Assembly (NCBI GenBank): GCA_030560485.1 | Contig: JAKTTS010000021.1 | Span: 1-64,000, forward strand | DNA length: 64,000 bases | Source of the DNA: Ascoidea tarda (nom. inval.) | Taxonomy: Eukaryota; Ascomycota; Saccharomycetes; Ascoideales; Ascoideaceae | Direction of reading: 5' to 3' | In this document: positions 20,929-31,261 of the stretch, piece by piece | Layout: the number at the start of each line of letters is the position of its first letter | How positions within the stretch are numbered: the first letter of the stretch is position 1 | Position numbers and translations under genes: made by a program | Notes under the pieces: model-generated | The model's input: only the letters and a program-made list of their open reading frames with translations | What the model was told of the DNA's origin: nothing | Databases searched by the model: none

Positions 20929-21898
20929 TTATTTCTTAGCTTTAGTTTTTTTTGATTTTTTTGATTTTTTAGCTTCAGCCAATTTTTCCTTTTCAGCATT
21001 ATCTTTTAAAACTCTTTTAACGATTTTTTGTTCTTCAATTAAAAAAGATCTGACAATTCTTTCTTTGACACATTGACCACATCTTGAACCACCATAAGCT
21101 CTTGAAACAGTTTTATGAGTTTTAGAAATTTGAGCATATTGTCTTGGTCTTAAAGCAGCAATACCAGATAAAGCAGAACCACAGTCACCACATTTTGGTC
21201 TTGTTCCCAATTTTTTGACATGTTGAGCTTTTAGGATTCCACCTGGGGTTTTAACAGTTTTGATACTGTTTGAACGAGTGTTGTCTAAAAAAAAATAAAA
21301 AATCAAATTAGTTAGAATTTTGAAAATAAACGTAATTTAATTAATTGTCTTTGGGATATGATTTACAATAACAAAATATTATGAGAGATAACATATGAAA
21401 AATAGTTTTTAGTTTTTCCTTTATATTAATCATCTATCTGATTTGAATTAATATAATAGGTATTAGCTTCTAGTAATTTCTCTTTTCGATCATATTGATG
21501 TGAAAGCATTTTGTTATTGAATTTGAAAATTCGATTCTAAGAGTCAAATCAAAACATCAATAAATTTGTTTTTCAAAAATATAACTCCTCAATTTTATTA
21601 TTTTTTTAACTCATTTTTATAGAAAGTTCATATTAAGAAGTATTCCAGTTTATCAAAATATACGTTGATATCTTCTAAAATAATTTGTAAATTAATTGCT
21701 TTCATTTTGAATTTTGAATCCAGACTATTTGATTTAATTAAAAAATTGTTTGCAAAGACATTTATAACCCATCATAGTCATATATTCATCACTTTTATAT
21801 TTTAATGTCATCGATTTGTAATCACCAATTTTTCATTGGAATTAAAGTAGTTATTACATACATGGATTTCTTCTTCTATAGGTAACTCTTTGTGCCAT
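20929..21898 (-). CDS. RPL34: 60S ribosomal protein L34 (eL34), spliced
   Basis: Exon 1 is 21862-21898 and exon 2 is 20929-21284, giving 130 residues. The 577-base intron has donor GTATGT, a TTCTAAC branch-like site about 20 bases before the acceptor, and acceptor TTTTAG. The N-terminus rebuilds to MAQRVTYRRRNPYNTRSNSI, the eL34 start, with the junction inside the Tyr codon of NPYNT. The CX2C zinc-ribbon pairs CGDC and CGQC are present. The Lys/Ala-rich C-terminal tail (KKSKKSKKTKAKK) is about nine residues longer than in S. cerevisiae. The product belongs to the large ribosomal subunit. Confidence 0.97.
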
Positions 21899-22632
21899 TT
21901 CTGATTATTTGTTATATTAATGGAGGATATCTGGAATTATCTGAATCACTAATATTTGGAATTTAATATATTCAACATTGCGCTGACTATCTTTGAAATT
22001 TTCCTCTGGCTCCCAACCCAGAAAGCTTAAGATTTACCCGGAGAAGTTCATAGTAATTTTCTCATACAAATTTTAACTTTCCTTAGTAAATTTTGTATGA
22101 AAAAAGATTACCCGGTCAAATACACTTTCAATAGAAAGGTGCTTAGTTTGTATGGTTTGGAGCGCTGGCTGAATTTTCAAATTTCAAATATGTGACTGCT
22201 TTTTTGAATTGAGATAAGAGCTTTTGACTATACACACATCATTGTCTGTATTTTATGCGCATGCGCTCTAATGCAGTATGGACACTCACTTACTAAATAC
22301 ACGCAATTGGCAATGCTTCTGATGTTTATGAAATCCGTAGATATTGGTGATTTTAATGCCTTAAAAAAAAGTACAAACAGATGGTTTAATTCTACAATTC
22401 TACTTATCTGATACTATGCTCCATATTTTTCCAATTGTAGTCATAGTCATAGTGAATCCAGCCTTCAATTGACTTATACTTGAAAAGTTAATATAGCTTT
22501 TATTGTACAAAATAAATGGAACCACAAATAATTAATGCTTTAATTTAACTATTTATTATAGTTCTTTAAAATCGAGTTTGATTTAAGTGACATAAATAAT
22601 ATATAGCAAAAAAACCCAATAGCGCAAAAAAT
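21899..22632. promoter_or_regulatory. RPL34 promoter with paired Reb1-type sites around an inverted repeat
   Basis: TTACCCGG occurs twice in the same orientation, at 22034-22041 and 22108-22115, matching the Reb1 core. Between them at 22062-22100 is a near-perfect inverted repeat, TCATACAAATTTTA against TAAATTTTGTATGA. Further upstream lies TGCGCATGCGC near 22257. No gene is visible in the 734-base spacer. Confidence 0.6.
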
Positions 22633-23028
22633 TTATCTGAAACGACGAGCTTCACGTTCAGATTCCATAAGGACTAGAATATCATTTTCTTTAACTGGAC
22701 CTTTGACATTTCTTAATAATGTACGAGATGAACCATCAATAAATTCAACACGAACTTGAGTGACACCACCACGAGAACCAGTACGGTTTAAAACTTTGAT
22801 AACTTTGGCAAGAGTAACTGGGGTTTTTGAATCCTAAAGTAACAAAAAAAAAGTTAGAAATGTGATCCATCATTGCAAAAGTATCGAATTGATTGAATAA
22901 TTCAATTTAAATTATGATTATCATTTAAGGATTGATGCTTTTTTCACTTGATTCTCGATTACTGGATGAGCCATAATTAAAAATTGAACTTTCTTGCACA
23001 TTATATTTTAACCATCAAAACATACCAT
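22633..23028 (-). CDS. RPS28: 40S ribosomal protein S28 (eS28), spliced after the ATG
   Basis: The start codon alone is exon 1 (23026-23028) and the rest is exon 2 (22633-22833), giving 67 residues, the family length. The ATG is followed directly by GTATGT. The acceptor is TTTAG before GATTCAAAAACC, and a TTCTAAC branch-like site lies at about 22847-22853. The protein reads [20 protein letters not shown] and ends [10 protein letters not shown], close to yeast Rps28. It belongs to the small subunit near the mRNA exit channel. The S. cerevisiae RPS28 genes lack this intron. The exon is too short to show as a long open frame and was found from its conserved peptide. Confidence 0.95.
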
Positions 23029-23303
23029 CTTTAATTATAACTATTGCTATGTATTAATATAGTTGGTAACACTCTTAATATGATAGTTGTAACAGTGTCT
23101 GGAAGGAAGCTTCTTGATGTTTGAAAAAATAATCAAAATTTTCCACCCAAAAATAAATCAGGTGATTTTAAAGCCAGCCAAACGGTGTTCTTTAAGTACA
23201 ATAATCAACAGAAAGCAAAAATTCGAATCATGATTTTTAACTGAGAAAAATAATTAAATACTTGATTTAAAAACAAAACGATAGCTATAATATGATGATC
23301 AAT
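23029..23303. promoter_or_regulatory. RPS28 upstream region
   Basis: This short AT-rich spacer lies between the RPS28 start and the 3' end of the Red1-like gene, both on the minus strand. No clear Reb1, Rap1 or Tbf1 site is visible by eye. Confidence 0.4.
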
Positions 23304-26300
23304 TCACCCTTTTAATAATTTGTTTAACTCAGCATCGCTTGAAGAAACGCTCTCATTTAACGATTTGATAAAATGTAAATACTCCTTCATTTTTCCATCG
23401 CTGAATTTTTGCATTTCCTCAATCTTCTGTTCAACTTCATTTCTTATTTCATTCGCTTTAGAAGTTATGGCTTGTTCAACATTTTTCATTCGATTGACTA
23501 GACAAGCCGAAATCGAGGTTAGTGATTGATACAATTTTTCTTGAATAATGTTTTCTTCAATTTCATCACCAATTTGAGCGCTTGCTTGAAAATTAGATTG
23601 TTGTTCAAGTATTCCAGATCCTATGTTAACTTTTTCGTCGCACTCATCTCCATTTAGTTCCATTTCTTTTATGATCCTTGATGGGGTGGTTTCTTCCTCG
23701 ATTCTTGGAAGGTTTCTATGTGATTGCGTATATTGTGCAGGCACAGAAGATAAAATTTGTCGTTGAATAACTGAACGTCTGGCCCTGCCTTTTCGTGGAG
23801 GGTTTTTTCTAGTGAATTCTTGTTGGATATTACTTTGATCTAACTTTATAAAATTATCACTTTCAAAGCTATTTACTGACTTATCAATGAAATTTTGTGG
23901 TTCTTGTCTTATTTCTTTTGGCAAACTTTCAACTTCGGAATCTGGTATAAGTTATTTCATTTTATTTCGTTTCTTGGTTGAAATGTTAATTTCTTCATCA
24001 GAGGCCTCATCATGGTTTTTATTAATATTTAACATTGATTCTTTTCTTTGATTAGCTCTTATTTTTGCACTAATTAACGGTGATGATGGGTAGTATGAAT
24101 TATCTTCAGCTGTTGCTGTAGAATTTATTCTTTTATTGCCAATGCTTAAATCTAAATCGTCGCTAGTAAAACCAATTTGTTCTTCGGGTTCATTTTCTTT
24201 TGGGAATTTTTGTAAAGAAATTGAATCTTTTTGTTTTAATATTTTATTATTTTGCAATTGAGTTGATGAGGAATTTGGCTCTTCAGCAGTTTCAAAACCA
24301 GCATCAAAATTAGTTCTTTTTTTTTGATTTTCTTTCAAAGATTTTTGATTTATAAAATTGTTATTGAAGTTGAGATTATTTTCGATTTTTTCTGTACCAT
24401 TTTTTTCATTATCTGAAGATGTTGATGATGGATCCCAAATGTCTTTATTGTTTTTTTTGTTTTTTTTTATTGATTCAGTAACATAAACTTTATTATGCAA
24501 TTTTGCTATAGATTTTAAAACTTTTTTTCTTGAAGAGTATTTTCTAAGTGGTTTAAGTTCATCAACATTAAAATTGAAGTCTATTTTATCAACAACTCCA
24601 ATTAAGTTTTCGCTTTTTTTTTGTTTTTCATTTGCATCATTGGTGGTAATACAAATATCACCGTTATCCTTTTGCTCAATCATACTCTTTTTATGATTAT
24701 TATCAGCAATCTTTTTTGTTATCTTTTTAGTGTTTTTGGCTTTATTATTTTTTTTATTATCTTGTGTTTTCAATTCTTCAAAAGTTTCCAAATTTTTAAA
24801 TTCATGTTTTTGTTTTGTCGTTGTTTTAACTTTTCTTTTTGGTCTAGCTTTTATACGCTTAGAAATGTTTGATTCAACGGTGTTTGGTTCAATAATTTGT
24901 GCTTCGGCAACCGCTGGTTTAGAAACATTTGTTTTTGACTTATTGAAATCAGGAATTTTTTGATTACATAAATTTTCTAAAACATCTTTAATGCTTTTGT
25001 CATTTTGCTTTAATTTCAATGATTGAGAATCATCGTTAGTGGTATCATTCGTTAAAAAAGTTTCAAGAGGCTGGAAGGATGTGTTTTCAGTAGTAACATT
25101 TGAAAAGGATGTGTTTTCATGTGTATTGTGATTATCATTTCTATTGTTTTTTAAAGGCTGAGATGTTAGTGGTGAAATAATTAAACTGGATTGAGCAATT
25201 TTTTTTCTTGCAATATTTTTATAATTTTTGAAATTAATTAATTTATCAAAAAAAATATCTTTAAGATTTAAATTTTGGGGATCAATTAAAGATAAGGATA
25301 TGATATAATGATTTGATGAATAAGATTTGTTTAGCGAGATAATTGGGAAGTCTGTGTTAAAATAATTGTTAATATTATCAGCATATTGGGATGGGAAAGG
25401 TGGTGAGGAAGAAGATTTCGAGTTTTGAAAAGCAATGGAGTTGTTAATTTTTAAGTTGATTTTATCAAGATCTTGGATATAATAGATCATTTCAAGGTAG
25501 TTTAAATTGATTTCTATCATGTTTTGATTTTCAATATCGTTTTGTAGGAAAATGAGATAATCATTATATATTTGGCAATGAGTGAAATTATAAAACGAAT
25601 TTATATCATTTGATGAGTTTGAATTAGAATTAGAATGGGATAGACTAAATTGAGAGATTTGATAAATTAGTGGAAAAGAATTTTTTTGAGATAGAATTAT
25701 ATTAATATTTGGAATTTTATTAGAAATAGATAAATTGTTCAATAAATTGAATAAATAAAATTGATTTAAAACATTATTTAATTTATTCAAATCGAAATTT
25801 TTTAAATGAGACGAATTAATTATAATTGAATTGAATTTAATCAATTCATCGTTTTTGTTTAAATCGGATAATTTTGACAAGAGATAAGAGAATTTCCAGC
25901 TGATATTGTTATCTAAAAGAGATTTAGATAAAAAATTGTCTATAATTGAAGAGTGTAAAGATATTGGTTGATCTGGGATCAAGTTCTTTCAGGAGGACGA
26001 TTATAGCGTTAGTAAGATATTAGTTGAATGAAAATGTATAAATAAAGTAAAACAAACAATCAAAACAAACCAAAATTTGTTCGATAAGATATTAAATTTC
26101 AAGTAGCAATTGATTAAGAATTTGAATAAGTAGGCATTTTTAAGTGTAGATAGATGATTTGCACTGCCCATACTGTCCATTTTGCTATTAATTGCAAGAT
26201 TGATTGATTGGAATAGATTGGATAAGACGCTCAAGCAGTTTGATCGTAAATTAAAATCATCAATCAAGTAGTTGTAGTTTTTGATAAATCTGTCAATAGT

Positions 26301-26402
26301 GCTCCAGTCTTTGAATGAATCCAAGGTCTTGCGTTGGACAATGAGATTGTTCAACTCTAGGACCAAGCAAAAAAACTGTTTTGAAGCGCTCTGCGAAGAC
26401 AT
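23304..26402 (-). CDS. Red1-like meiotic chromosome axis protein, with intron and lone in-frame TAA
   Basis: Exon 1 is 26058-26402 (115 codons). A 72-base intron (25986-26057) has donor GTTTGT, TACTAAC and an AAAG acceptor. Exon 2 begins at 25985 (NLIPDQPISLH). The frame runs 677 codons to a TAA at 23952-23954 and then stays open in the same frame for 215 more codons to 23304. Predicted parts are a helical N-terminus (armadillo-like), a beta-rich stretch around exon-2 residues 150-270 that could be a PH-like fold, a long Lys/Asn-rich disordered middle, and, after the TAA, a C-terminal coiled coil (VNRMKNVEQAITSKANEIRN and on). This matches the Red1/SYCP2 axis-core plan, where the coiled coil tetramerises and the disordered part recruits Hop1. 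The identity is inferred from architecture, not a certain homology. A frame-compatible intron across the TAA would need poor splice sites. It could be a damaged allele, readthrough, or two genes. Confidence 0.55.
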
Positions 26403-26676
26403 TGCGATGGCTGATCCTATTCTCTGCTCTATCTGATGGCAACAGTTAATTCATTATATCTGTTGCTGTTTTGGGAAACTCGCTTTATATCTTGACTTAA
26501 GCGCTGACACTTTGGTGAAAACCACCTGGATGGTACATCAGCTGACCAGCTTGGTATCATGTGAGCAATATTGGAAGTGTTGGATGAAGAGAGAAGATAA
26601 CATTACTCAGCAGAAGAAGGTGAAGTTAGGAAATTGTTATCAGGTACGGTGGAAGAATTAACGTATTATAATTATC
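26403..26676. promoter_or_regulatory. Divergent promoter, Red1-like gene and TMEM14 gene
   Basis: This short spacer serves both directions. I see no strong named element, and no URS1-type GGCGGC motif of early meiotic genes stands out. Confidence 0.4.
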
Positions 26677-27064
26677 ATGGTATGTTTTCAATTGCTCCAC
26701 GATTTTCTGATTGTGAATTGTGTAACTGATACTAACAGTCTTTCTGTAGGATCATATTTCTTGGACTGCTGGATCACTTTGCGCTGTTGGTGGAATTATG
26801 GGCTTTGCTAAAAAACGCTCAGTTCCATCGCTTGTGGCAGGGTTGTCGTTTGCTGGAATCTACTTTTCTGCTGGATATTTGTTGAAGCAGAATGCTGACT
26901 GGGGATTGGAGTTGGCTTTATTGGCTTCTTCTGGGTTATTGACTGCTGGAATTGTAAGAGGATATCCATCAAGATTCTCTAAGAAGGTTCCCTTAATGTT
27001 GGCGCTTTTGGGGGCCACTACCACTACTTACTATTCAAAAAAGTACTATGAGTTTTATGGTTAA
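26677..27064 (+). CDS. TMH11: TMEM14-family membrane protein, spliced after the ATG
   Basis: Exon 1 is only the ATG (26677-26679), followed by GTATGT. TACTAAC lies at 26730-26736, the acceptor is TGTAG, and exon 2 is 26750-27064. The 105-residue product begins MDHISWTAGSLCAVGGIMGF and carries the family motifs KRSVPSLVAGL and GYPSRFSKKVP, with four hydrophobic segments. It matches yeast Tmh11 (YJR085C) and TMEM14C-type proteins of the mitochondrial inner membrane, which are implicated in porphyrin handling in vertebrates. The yeast role is unclear. Confidence 0.93.
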
Positions 27065-27134
27065 TTGATTTATTGAATATAAATGTGCATTGAATATAAA
27101 TATTGTAAGTAATGTAAGTAATTAGTTGATTTAT

Positions 27135-28742
27135 TTAGGGTTCACCATAATTTTTATATTTAATATTTTTTGTAAATAGTTTTTTAAACCAACTTAGCCT
27201 TAGGTTTTTACTTAATTTGTTATAAAATTCCATTTCTTCCCAGCAGTTTCTATTAAATTTATTTTTACATCCATTCATGTTGACCAAAAAATCTCTATCT
27301 TTCCAATTGTATAGTAATTTTTTCTTTGTGCTAAATTTATCGATATCATTGCCATTGTTTTTTGTTTTTTTTTTGTTATTATTATCATTATCATTAAAGC
27401 CGTATGAATCTTTATATTTGTCATACTCTTCTAGATCTTCAATGTCGATATCGAGATCAAAATCAATGTCATTATCAAGATCAAAATCATTCAAATCATT
27501 TTTTGTGTTTTTATTTTTATTTTTCTTTTTAATAGATTTAGCATTTTCATTTTTAAAGTAATCATTTGGACAATAACTTTCACTGACTAAAGAATTCATC
27601 ATCTTGTTTGGTAAGAATAACATTCCATTTCTAATCCACGATTGTTTACTGTAGTAATATTCCAAGATTCTTTCTTCGTTCAAGTAGCCGTTGATATCAA
27701 TTAGTTTTTTATAAAAAATTGGCTCCCAAATTAAGTCTAGAAATAAATTTGACCAGTTACTTTTTTTAATTAAAAAGGAATTTAAATTAAAACCATAGCA
27801 GTCTTGGCTAATGATTAAACTGATATTATCATCGATACCATTGATACGATTATTATTATTATTGTTATTACCGCCATTGTTATTATTAAAAAAACTTAAG
27901 TATGGGATATCAATTTTGATTTTATTAGGATTAAAATATAATAATGTTTGAAAACTCTTTTGATTTAGATTTTTGAATATCAATTCTTCAATTGAAATAT
28001 TTGGTTCCATTATTAATGAATATAGATCTAGGTAAAAAAACCAGGTGTTTTCTTTAAATTCGTTATCTTTCATGATACTTCTAATGACATCGAACTTTTG
28101 CCAGCTTTCTCTAAACTCATTTGAATATTTCTTCTTTTTAGTGAAATCTCTTATAACTAGATTGTAGCCATGGATCTTTGAGTATATTTTCTTATTTAGA
28201 ATCGAGGTTCTTTCAATTGACCAGTCCTCAGCTCTTTTCCAGTTGTTGACACCACCTTCAACATTAGCAGCTAATATTATGACAATAGTTTTCTTGTCAT
28301 TGATAGATTTACTCTCAACAGATTGGTTCTCGCCATCATCAAAATTGTTCTTAGTAACAAAGATGTCAGCAAATATGCCAGGGGCCCTTGGCTGAGGAGG
28401 AGCTCCTCTTGTGTTTCTTCGTGTGTTCTGCTGGAAGCCTATGTTGCCAGTTCCTCCCTTGGAGATTCCGTATCCAATGGCACCAAGCCCATCGTCGTTC
28501 TTCAAGTACTGGGCTAGCTGATCGTAGTCTGCATATGAGTCGAGGGCTAACAGTCTGAAGGAAGACCAGCTGTTGGAGAGTAGAGAGTTGAGCACCAAGA
28601 GTAGAGCAATGAACACCAACAGGCACTGGAAGACTCTGGAGCGATTGCAAGTTTTGGAGAGGGAGAGCCTGAGGCTGCGAGAAAGCCTGCTGGCTCTCTT
28701 TCTGAGTGAGGCATTAGCAGGAGCAAAGATGTCCTTGTCCAT
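27135..28742 (-). CDS. Alpha-1,6-mannosyltransferase, MNN10/MNN11 family (GT34)
   Basis: The 535-residue type II Golgi protein has a short basic tail, a signal anchor at about 36-58 and a stem. The GT34 domain starts KTIVIILAANVEGGVNNWK and continues with AEDWSIER, KIHGYNLVIRD, WFFYLDLYSLIMEPNIS, SQDCYGFNLNSFLIKKS and RDFLVNMNGC. These are hallmarks of the Mnn10/Mnn11 subunits of mannan polymerase II, which extend the outer-chain alpha-1,6 backbone of N-glycans. I cannot assign Mnn10 or Mnn11 specifically. The catalytic domain is broken by Asn-rich and Asp-rich inserts (residues about 290-310 and 405-470). The open frame extends 79 codons upstream to ATG 28979 through Cys-rich, implausible sequence almost reaching the divergent gene, so 28742 is chosen. 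GC content is high at the N-terminal end only. Confidence 0.88.
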   Translation of the reverse strand: MDKDIFAPANASLRKRASRLSRSLRLSLSKTCNRSRVFQCLLVFIALLLVLNSLLSNSWSSFRLLALDSYADYDQLAQYLKNDDGLGAIGYGISKGGTGNIGFQQNTRRNTRGAPPQPRAPGIFADIFVTKNNFDDGENQSVESKSINDKKTIVIILAANVEGGVNNWKRAEDWSIERTSILNKKIYSKIHGYNLVIRDFTKKKKYSNEFRESWQKFDVIRSIMKDNEFKENTWFFYLDLYSLIMEPNISIEELIFKNLNQKSFQTLLYFNPNKIKIDIPYLSFFNNNNGGNNNNNNNRINGIDDNISLIISQDCYGFNLNSFLIKKSNWSNLFLDLIWEPIFYKKLIDINGYLNEERILEYYYSKQSWIRNGMLFLPNKMMNSLVSESYCPNDYFKNENAKSIKKKNKNKNTKNDLNDFDLDNDIDFDLDIDIEDLEEYDKYKDSYGFNDNDNNNKKKTKNNGNDIDKFSTKKKLLYNWKDRDFLVNMNGCKNKFNRNCWEEMEFYNKLSKNLRLSWFKKLFTKNIKYKNYGEP

Positions 28743-28987
28743 AGCAGAGAATGGGCAGCAGAAAAGGATAAAGCAGCAGCAGCAGAAGAAGCAGCAGAAG
28801 AAACACAGGGAAGGACAGCACTGGTTCGAACAAGCCACTGCGTCGATCGTCCTCTGCACCTGGCTGCTGTGGACAAGTTGCTTCTTTTTTGTTGCTTCTG
28901 CTGCTTCCTCTTCTGCTGCTGCTTTTCCATCCACGAAGAGAACCCTCTGCTGTTTGTGCTTCTTCTGCTGCTCCCACATCCTCCATA
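28743..28987. promoter_or_regulatory. Divergent promoter rich in CAG/GAAG and CTGCTT tracts
   Basis: A GC-rich spacer carries GCAGCAGCAGCAGAAGAAG at about 28775-28795 and its complement-type tract TTGCTTCTGCTGCTTC at about 28890-28910. Runs of opposite sense therefore flank the centre. Similar tracts occur upstream of other genes here. Confidence 0.55.
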
Positions 28988-31261
28988 ATGCTTCCTCTCA
29001 GTTGCATCTGCTGCTTGCTCGTCCTAATCACCAACTTCCTTCTCGCCCACTCCTTCGCTTTTACAAGTTACTACAAACGAGACTACTCTAAGGACGATAT
29101 TGTCCATTTATCTCTAACAAATCTCTCCCCTGGTGCCAATTCCAGAGACAACAAGTACTATTTGTATCCTATCAGGTTCTACGAAAATGACCTTTTGAGG
29201 ACTTGTCCACCTCTCAAACAAAAATACTCTGCTCAAGAATTTGAAGAGCTTCTCCAGCTTCAGGCAAAGCAAAACGAAGAAAGTAAAAAGAGAAAAAGAG
29301 ACGATGATGATGATGAGAAAAAAGACGAAAAAAATGATAATAACAATGATAATAACAATGATAATAACAATGATAACAACGATGATAATAACGATGATAG
29401 TAATGACAATGATGATAATGAAAAAAAAGATCTTGAATCCTCAAATTCTCAAAATCAAACTAAAGAACCTTCTTATGATGAGATTTACATTTTTAAAAAA
29501 GATAATCTTTTCAATAACAACGTCTACAACCCTCCCTTTTCTGCTCAATTTAAAATCAAAAAAGGTTGTGAATTTTCTTGTGAAATTGATTTTTCAACTA
29601 AAAAAGCTAGATACATCAATGATTTAATTAGAAAAGATTACAGAATTAATCTATATATTGATGACATCCCTATCGGTAAAGAATTCTTTGATTACAACTC
29701 AAATAAATTTTACATATCAAATAACTTGCCTCTAGGCTATTTAGATACTAATGGCACCCCAAGATTCTTTACTCATTATCAAATTGTCATTGATTATATT
29801 AACATTGGTGCTGAAAAATTTAACATAATTAAAGCTGTTGCAGGTCAACAATCAAATTTAAGATATATTCAAAATTCTTGCTCTTTGCACCCTCCTGTAA
29901 TCTTATCTGAGGTCCCCTTCTCTAATAACAAAGTCATCTTTACCTACGATATCATCTGGAGAGAAATCGTTGGTCAACCAACAAGCTGGAAAGATAGGCT
30001 AAACCATTATTCTTACAATTTAGTTAATTTTAAGATCCAATATCTATCTAAAATCGTTTACTCTGTTCTAACCTCTGTTTTCTTTTTAATTTTTTTGAAA
30101 AAAATCAAAACAATTCTTAAAAATGAAAAGCATTCCCCTAATTCCACTTCCACTTCAAATTCAAATTCAAATGCCAATTCAACATCCGATTTACACCAAA
30201 ACACCCTTGATATCGATAATGATGAATTGTTTTTAGATTTGAATTGGTCTTCTTTATCAAATGAAGTCTTTAGATCTCCTTCAAATTTGATTCTATTTGC
30301 CAATTTAACTGGTTATGGAATCCAAATTTTCTTAACAGCTTTCTCAGTTTTAATTCTCTTGTCCTTTGATTTAATCTCAGTTATAATCCCCAACGAGATC
30401 TTCCATTCAATTTTTTATTTATTTATCTTAACTTCTCCATTTTCTTCAATTGTAACAATATCAATTTTCAAAAATTTTGTAACAGATAAATCAAATTTAT
30501 CAAACTTTAAAAAACTATTCTTTCAAAATCAAACTCTTTTACCAGGTTTTTTATTCGTTTCAACTTTATTTCTTAACACAATTTATAAAAATGTCAATTC
30601 GACTAATTTTATACCAATTTCAAATTTATTTAAAATTTTTTTGATTTGGATTTTTATTTATACACCAATTAATTTAACAAGTTTTGTAATTGGTTTTAAA
30701 AAATTCAATTTATTCAACAATACTCTTAATAATAATAATGATAGTAATAATGACAATGGTAATAATAATGGGAAAAGTGATAAGATTATTAAAATCAATC
30801 AAATTGAGAAACAAATTCCTCCTCAACCAATTTTATTAAAATTAATTCCCTCGTCGATTTTTTCATCAATTATACCATTTTCAATTATAATGTTTCAAAT
30901 TTCAATTTTGAATGCTACAGTTTACTTCAAGTATTTTAATTTTTCAAATTTTGAGACATTGTATCTATTAATACTATCATTGATTTCAATGGTGATTATA
31001 GATATTTTGATGGTTTTCAATTCATTGAATTGCGGAAATTGGAAATGGATCTGGTTTAGTTGGTTTAATGGATTTTTAGGAATAACAACAATGAGTCTTG
31101 TTTATCAAATTCATTCATTTAAGAGTGGATTTGGAGATTTTTCAAGTTTGATTATTTTTTTAATTAAGAGTATTAATTTAAGTTTAGCACTTGGGTTGAT
31201 GTATGGTGGAATTGGCTTTCTTTTTAGTTGGTGGTTTATTAGAAGTCTTTATTTGAAATAA
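28988..31261 (+). CDS. TM9/EMP70-family multispanning protein (Tmn3-like)
   Basis: The 757-residue protein has a signal peptide (1-22, ending LAHSFA) and a lumenal TM9SF domain: YYLYPIRFYEN, CEFSCEIDF, YRINLYIDDIPIG, FTHYQIVIDY and VIFTYDIIWRE. At least eight or nine membrane helices follow, and the C-terminus is YGGIGFLFSWWFIRSLYLK. The family (nonaspanins: Emp70/Tmn1, Tmn2, Tmn3 in yeast) acts in endosome-Golgi sorting, adhesion and membrane-protein trafficking. The divergent tail and the long acidic and Asn-rich inserts (about 85-150 and 610-635) suggest the Tmn3 branch, which is inferred. The acidic insert is a run of Asp-Asn repeats at 29300-29430. The frame is open upstream to a TTG; ATG 28988 gives a proper signal peptide. 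Confidence 0.88.
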   Translation: MLPLSCICCLLVLITNFLLAHSFAFTSYYKRDYSKDDIVHLSLTNLSPGANSRDNKYYLYPIRFYENDLLRTCPPLKQKYSAQEFEELLQLQAKQNEESKKRKRDDDDDEKKDEKNDNNNDNNNDNNNDNNDDNNDDSNDNDDNEKKDLESSNSQNQTKEPSYDEIYIFKKDNLFNNNVYNPPFSAQFKIKKGCEFSCEIDFSTKKARYINDLIRKDYRINLYIDDIPIGKEFFDYNSNKFYISNNLPLGYLDTNGTPRFFTHYQIVIDYINIGAEKFNIIKAVAGQQSNLRYIQNSCSLHPPVILSEVPFSNNKVIFTYDIIWREIVGQPTSWKDRLNHYSYNLVNFKIQYLSKIVYSVLTSVFFLIFLKKIKTILKNEKHSPNSTSTSNSNSNANSTSDLHQNTLDIDNDELFLDLNWSSLSNEVFRSPSNLILFANLTGYGIQIFLTAFSVLILLSFDLISVIIPNEIFHSIFYLFILTSPFSSIVTISIFKNFVTDKSNLSNFKKLFFQNQTLLPGFLFVSTLFLNTIYKNVNSTNFIPISNLFKIFLIWIFIYTPINLTSFVIGFKKFNLFNNTLNNNNDSNNDNGNNNGKSDKIIKINQIEKQIPPQPILLKLIPSSIFSSIIPFSIIMFQISILNATVYFKYFNFSNFETLYLLILSLISMVIIDILMVFNSLNCGNWKWIWFSWFNGFLGITTMSLVYQIHSFKSGFGDFSSLIIFLIKSINLSLALGLMYGGIGFLFSWWFIRSLYLK

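Noticed and set aside
28823-28845. GGTTCGAACAAGCC-like string resembling a tRNA T-arm
   Set aside because: No A box, anticodon arm or acceptor stem pairing is visible around it; no tRNA gene was found anywhere in the window.
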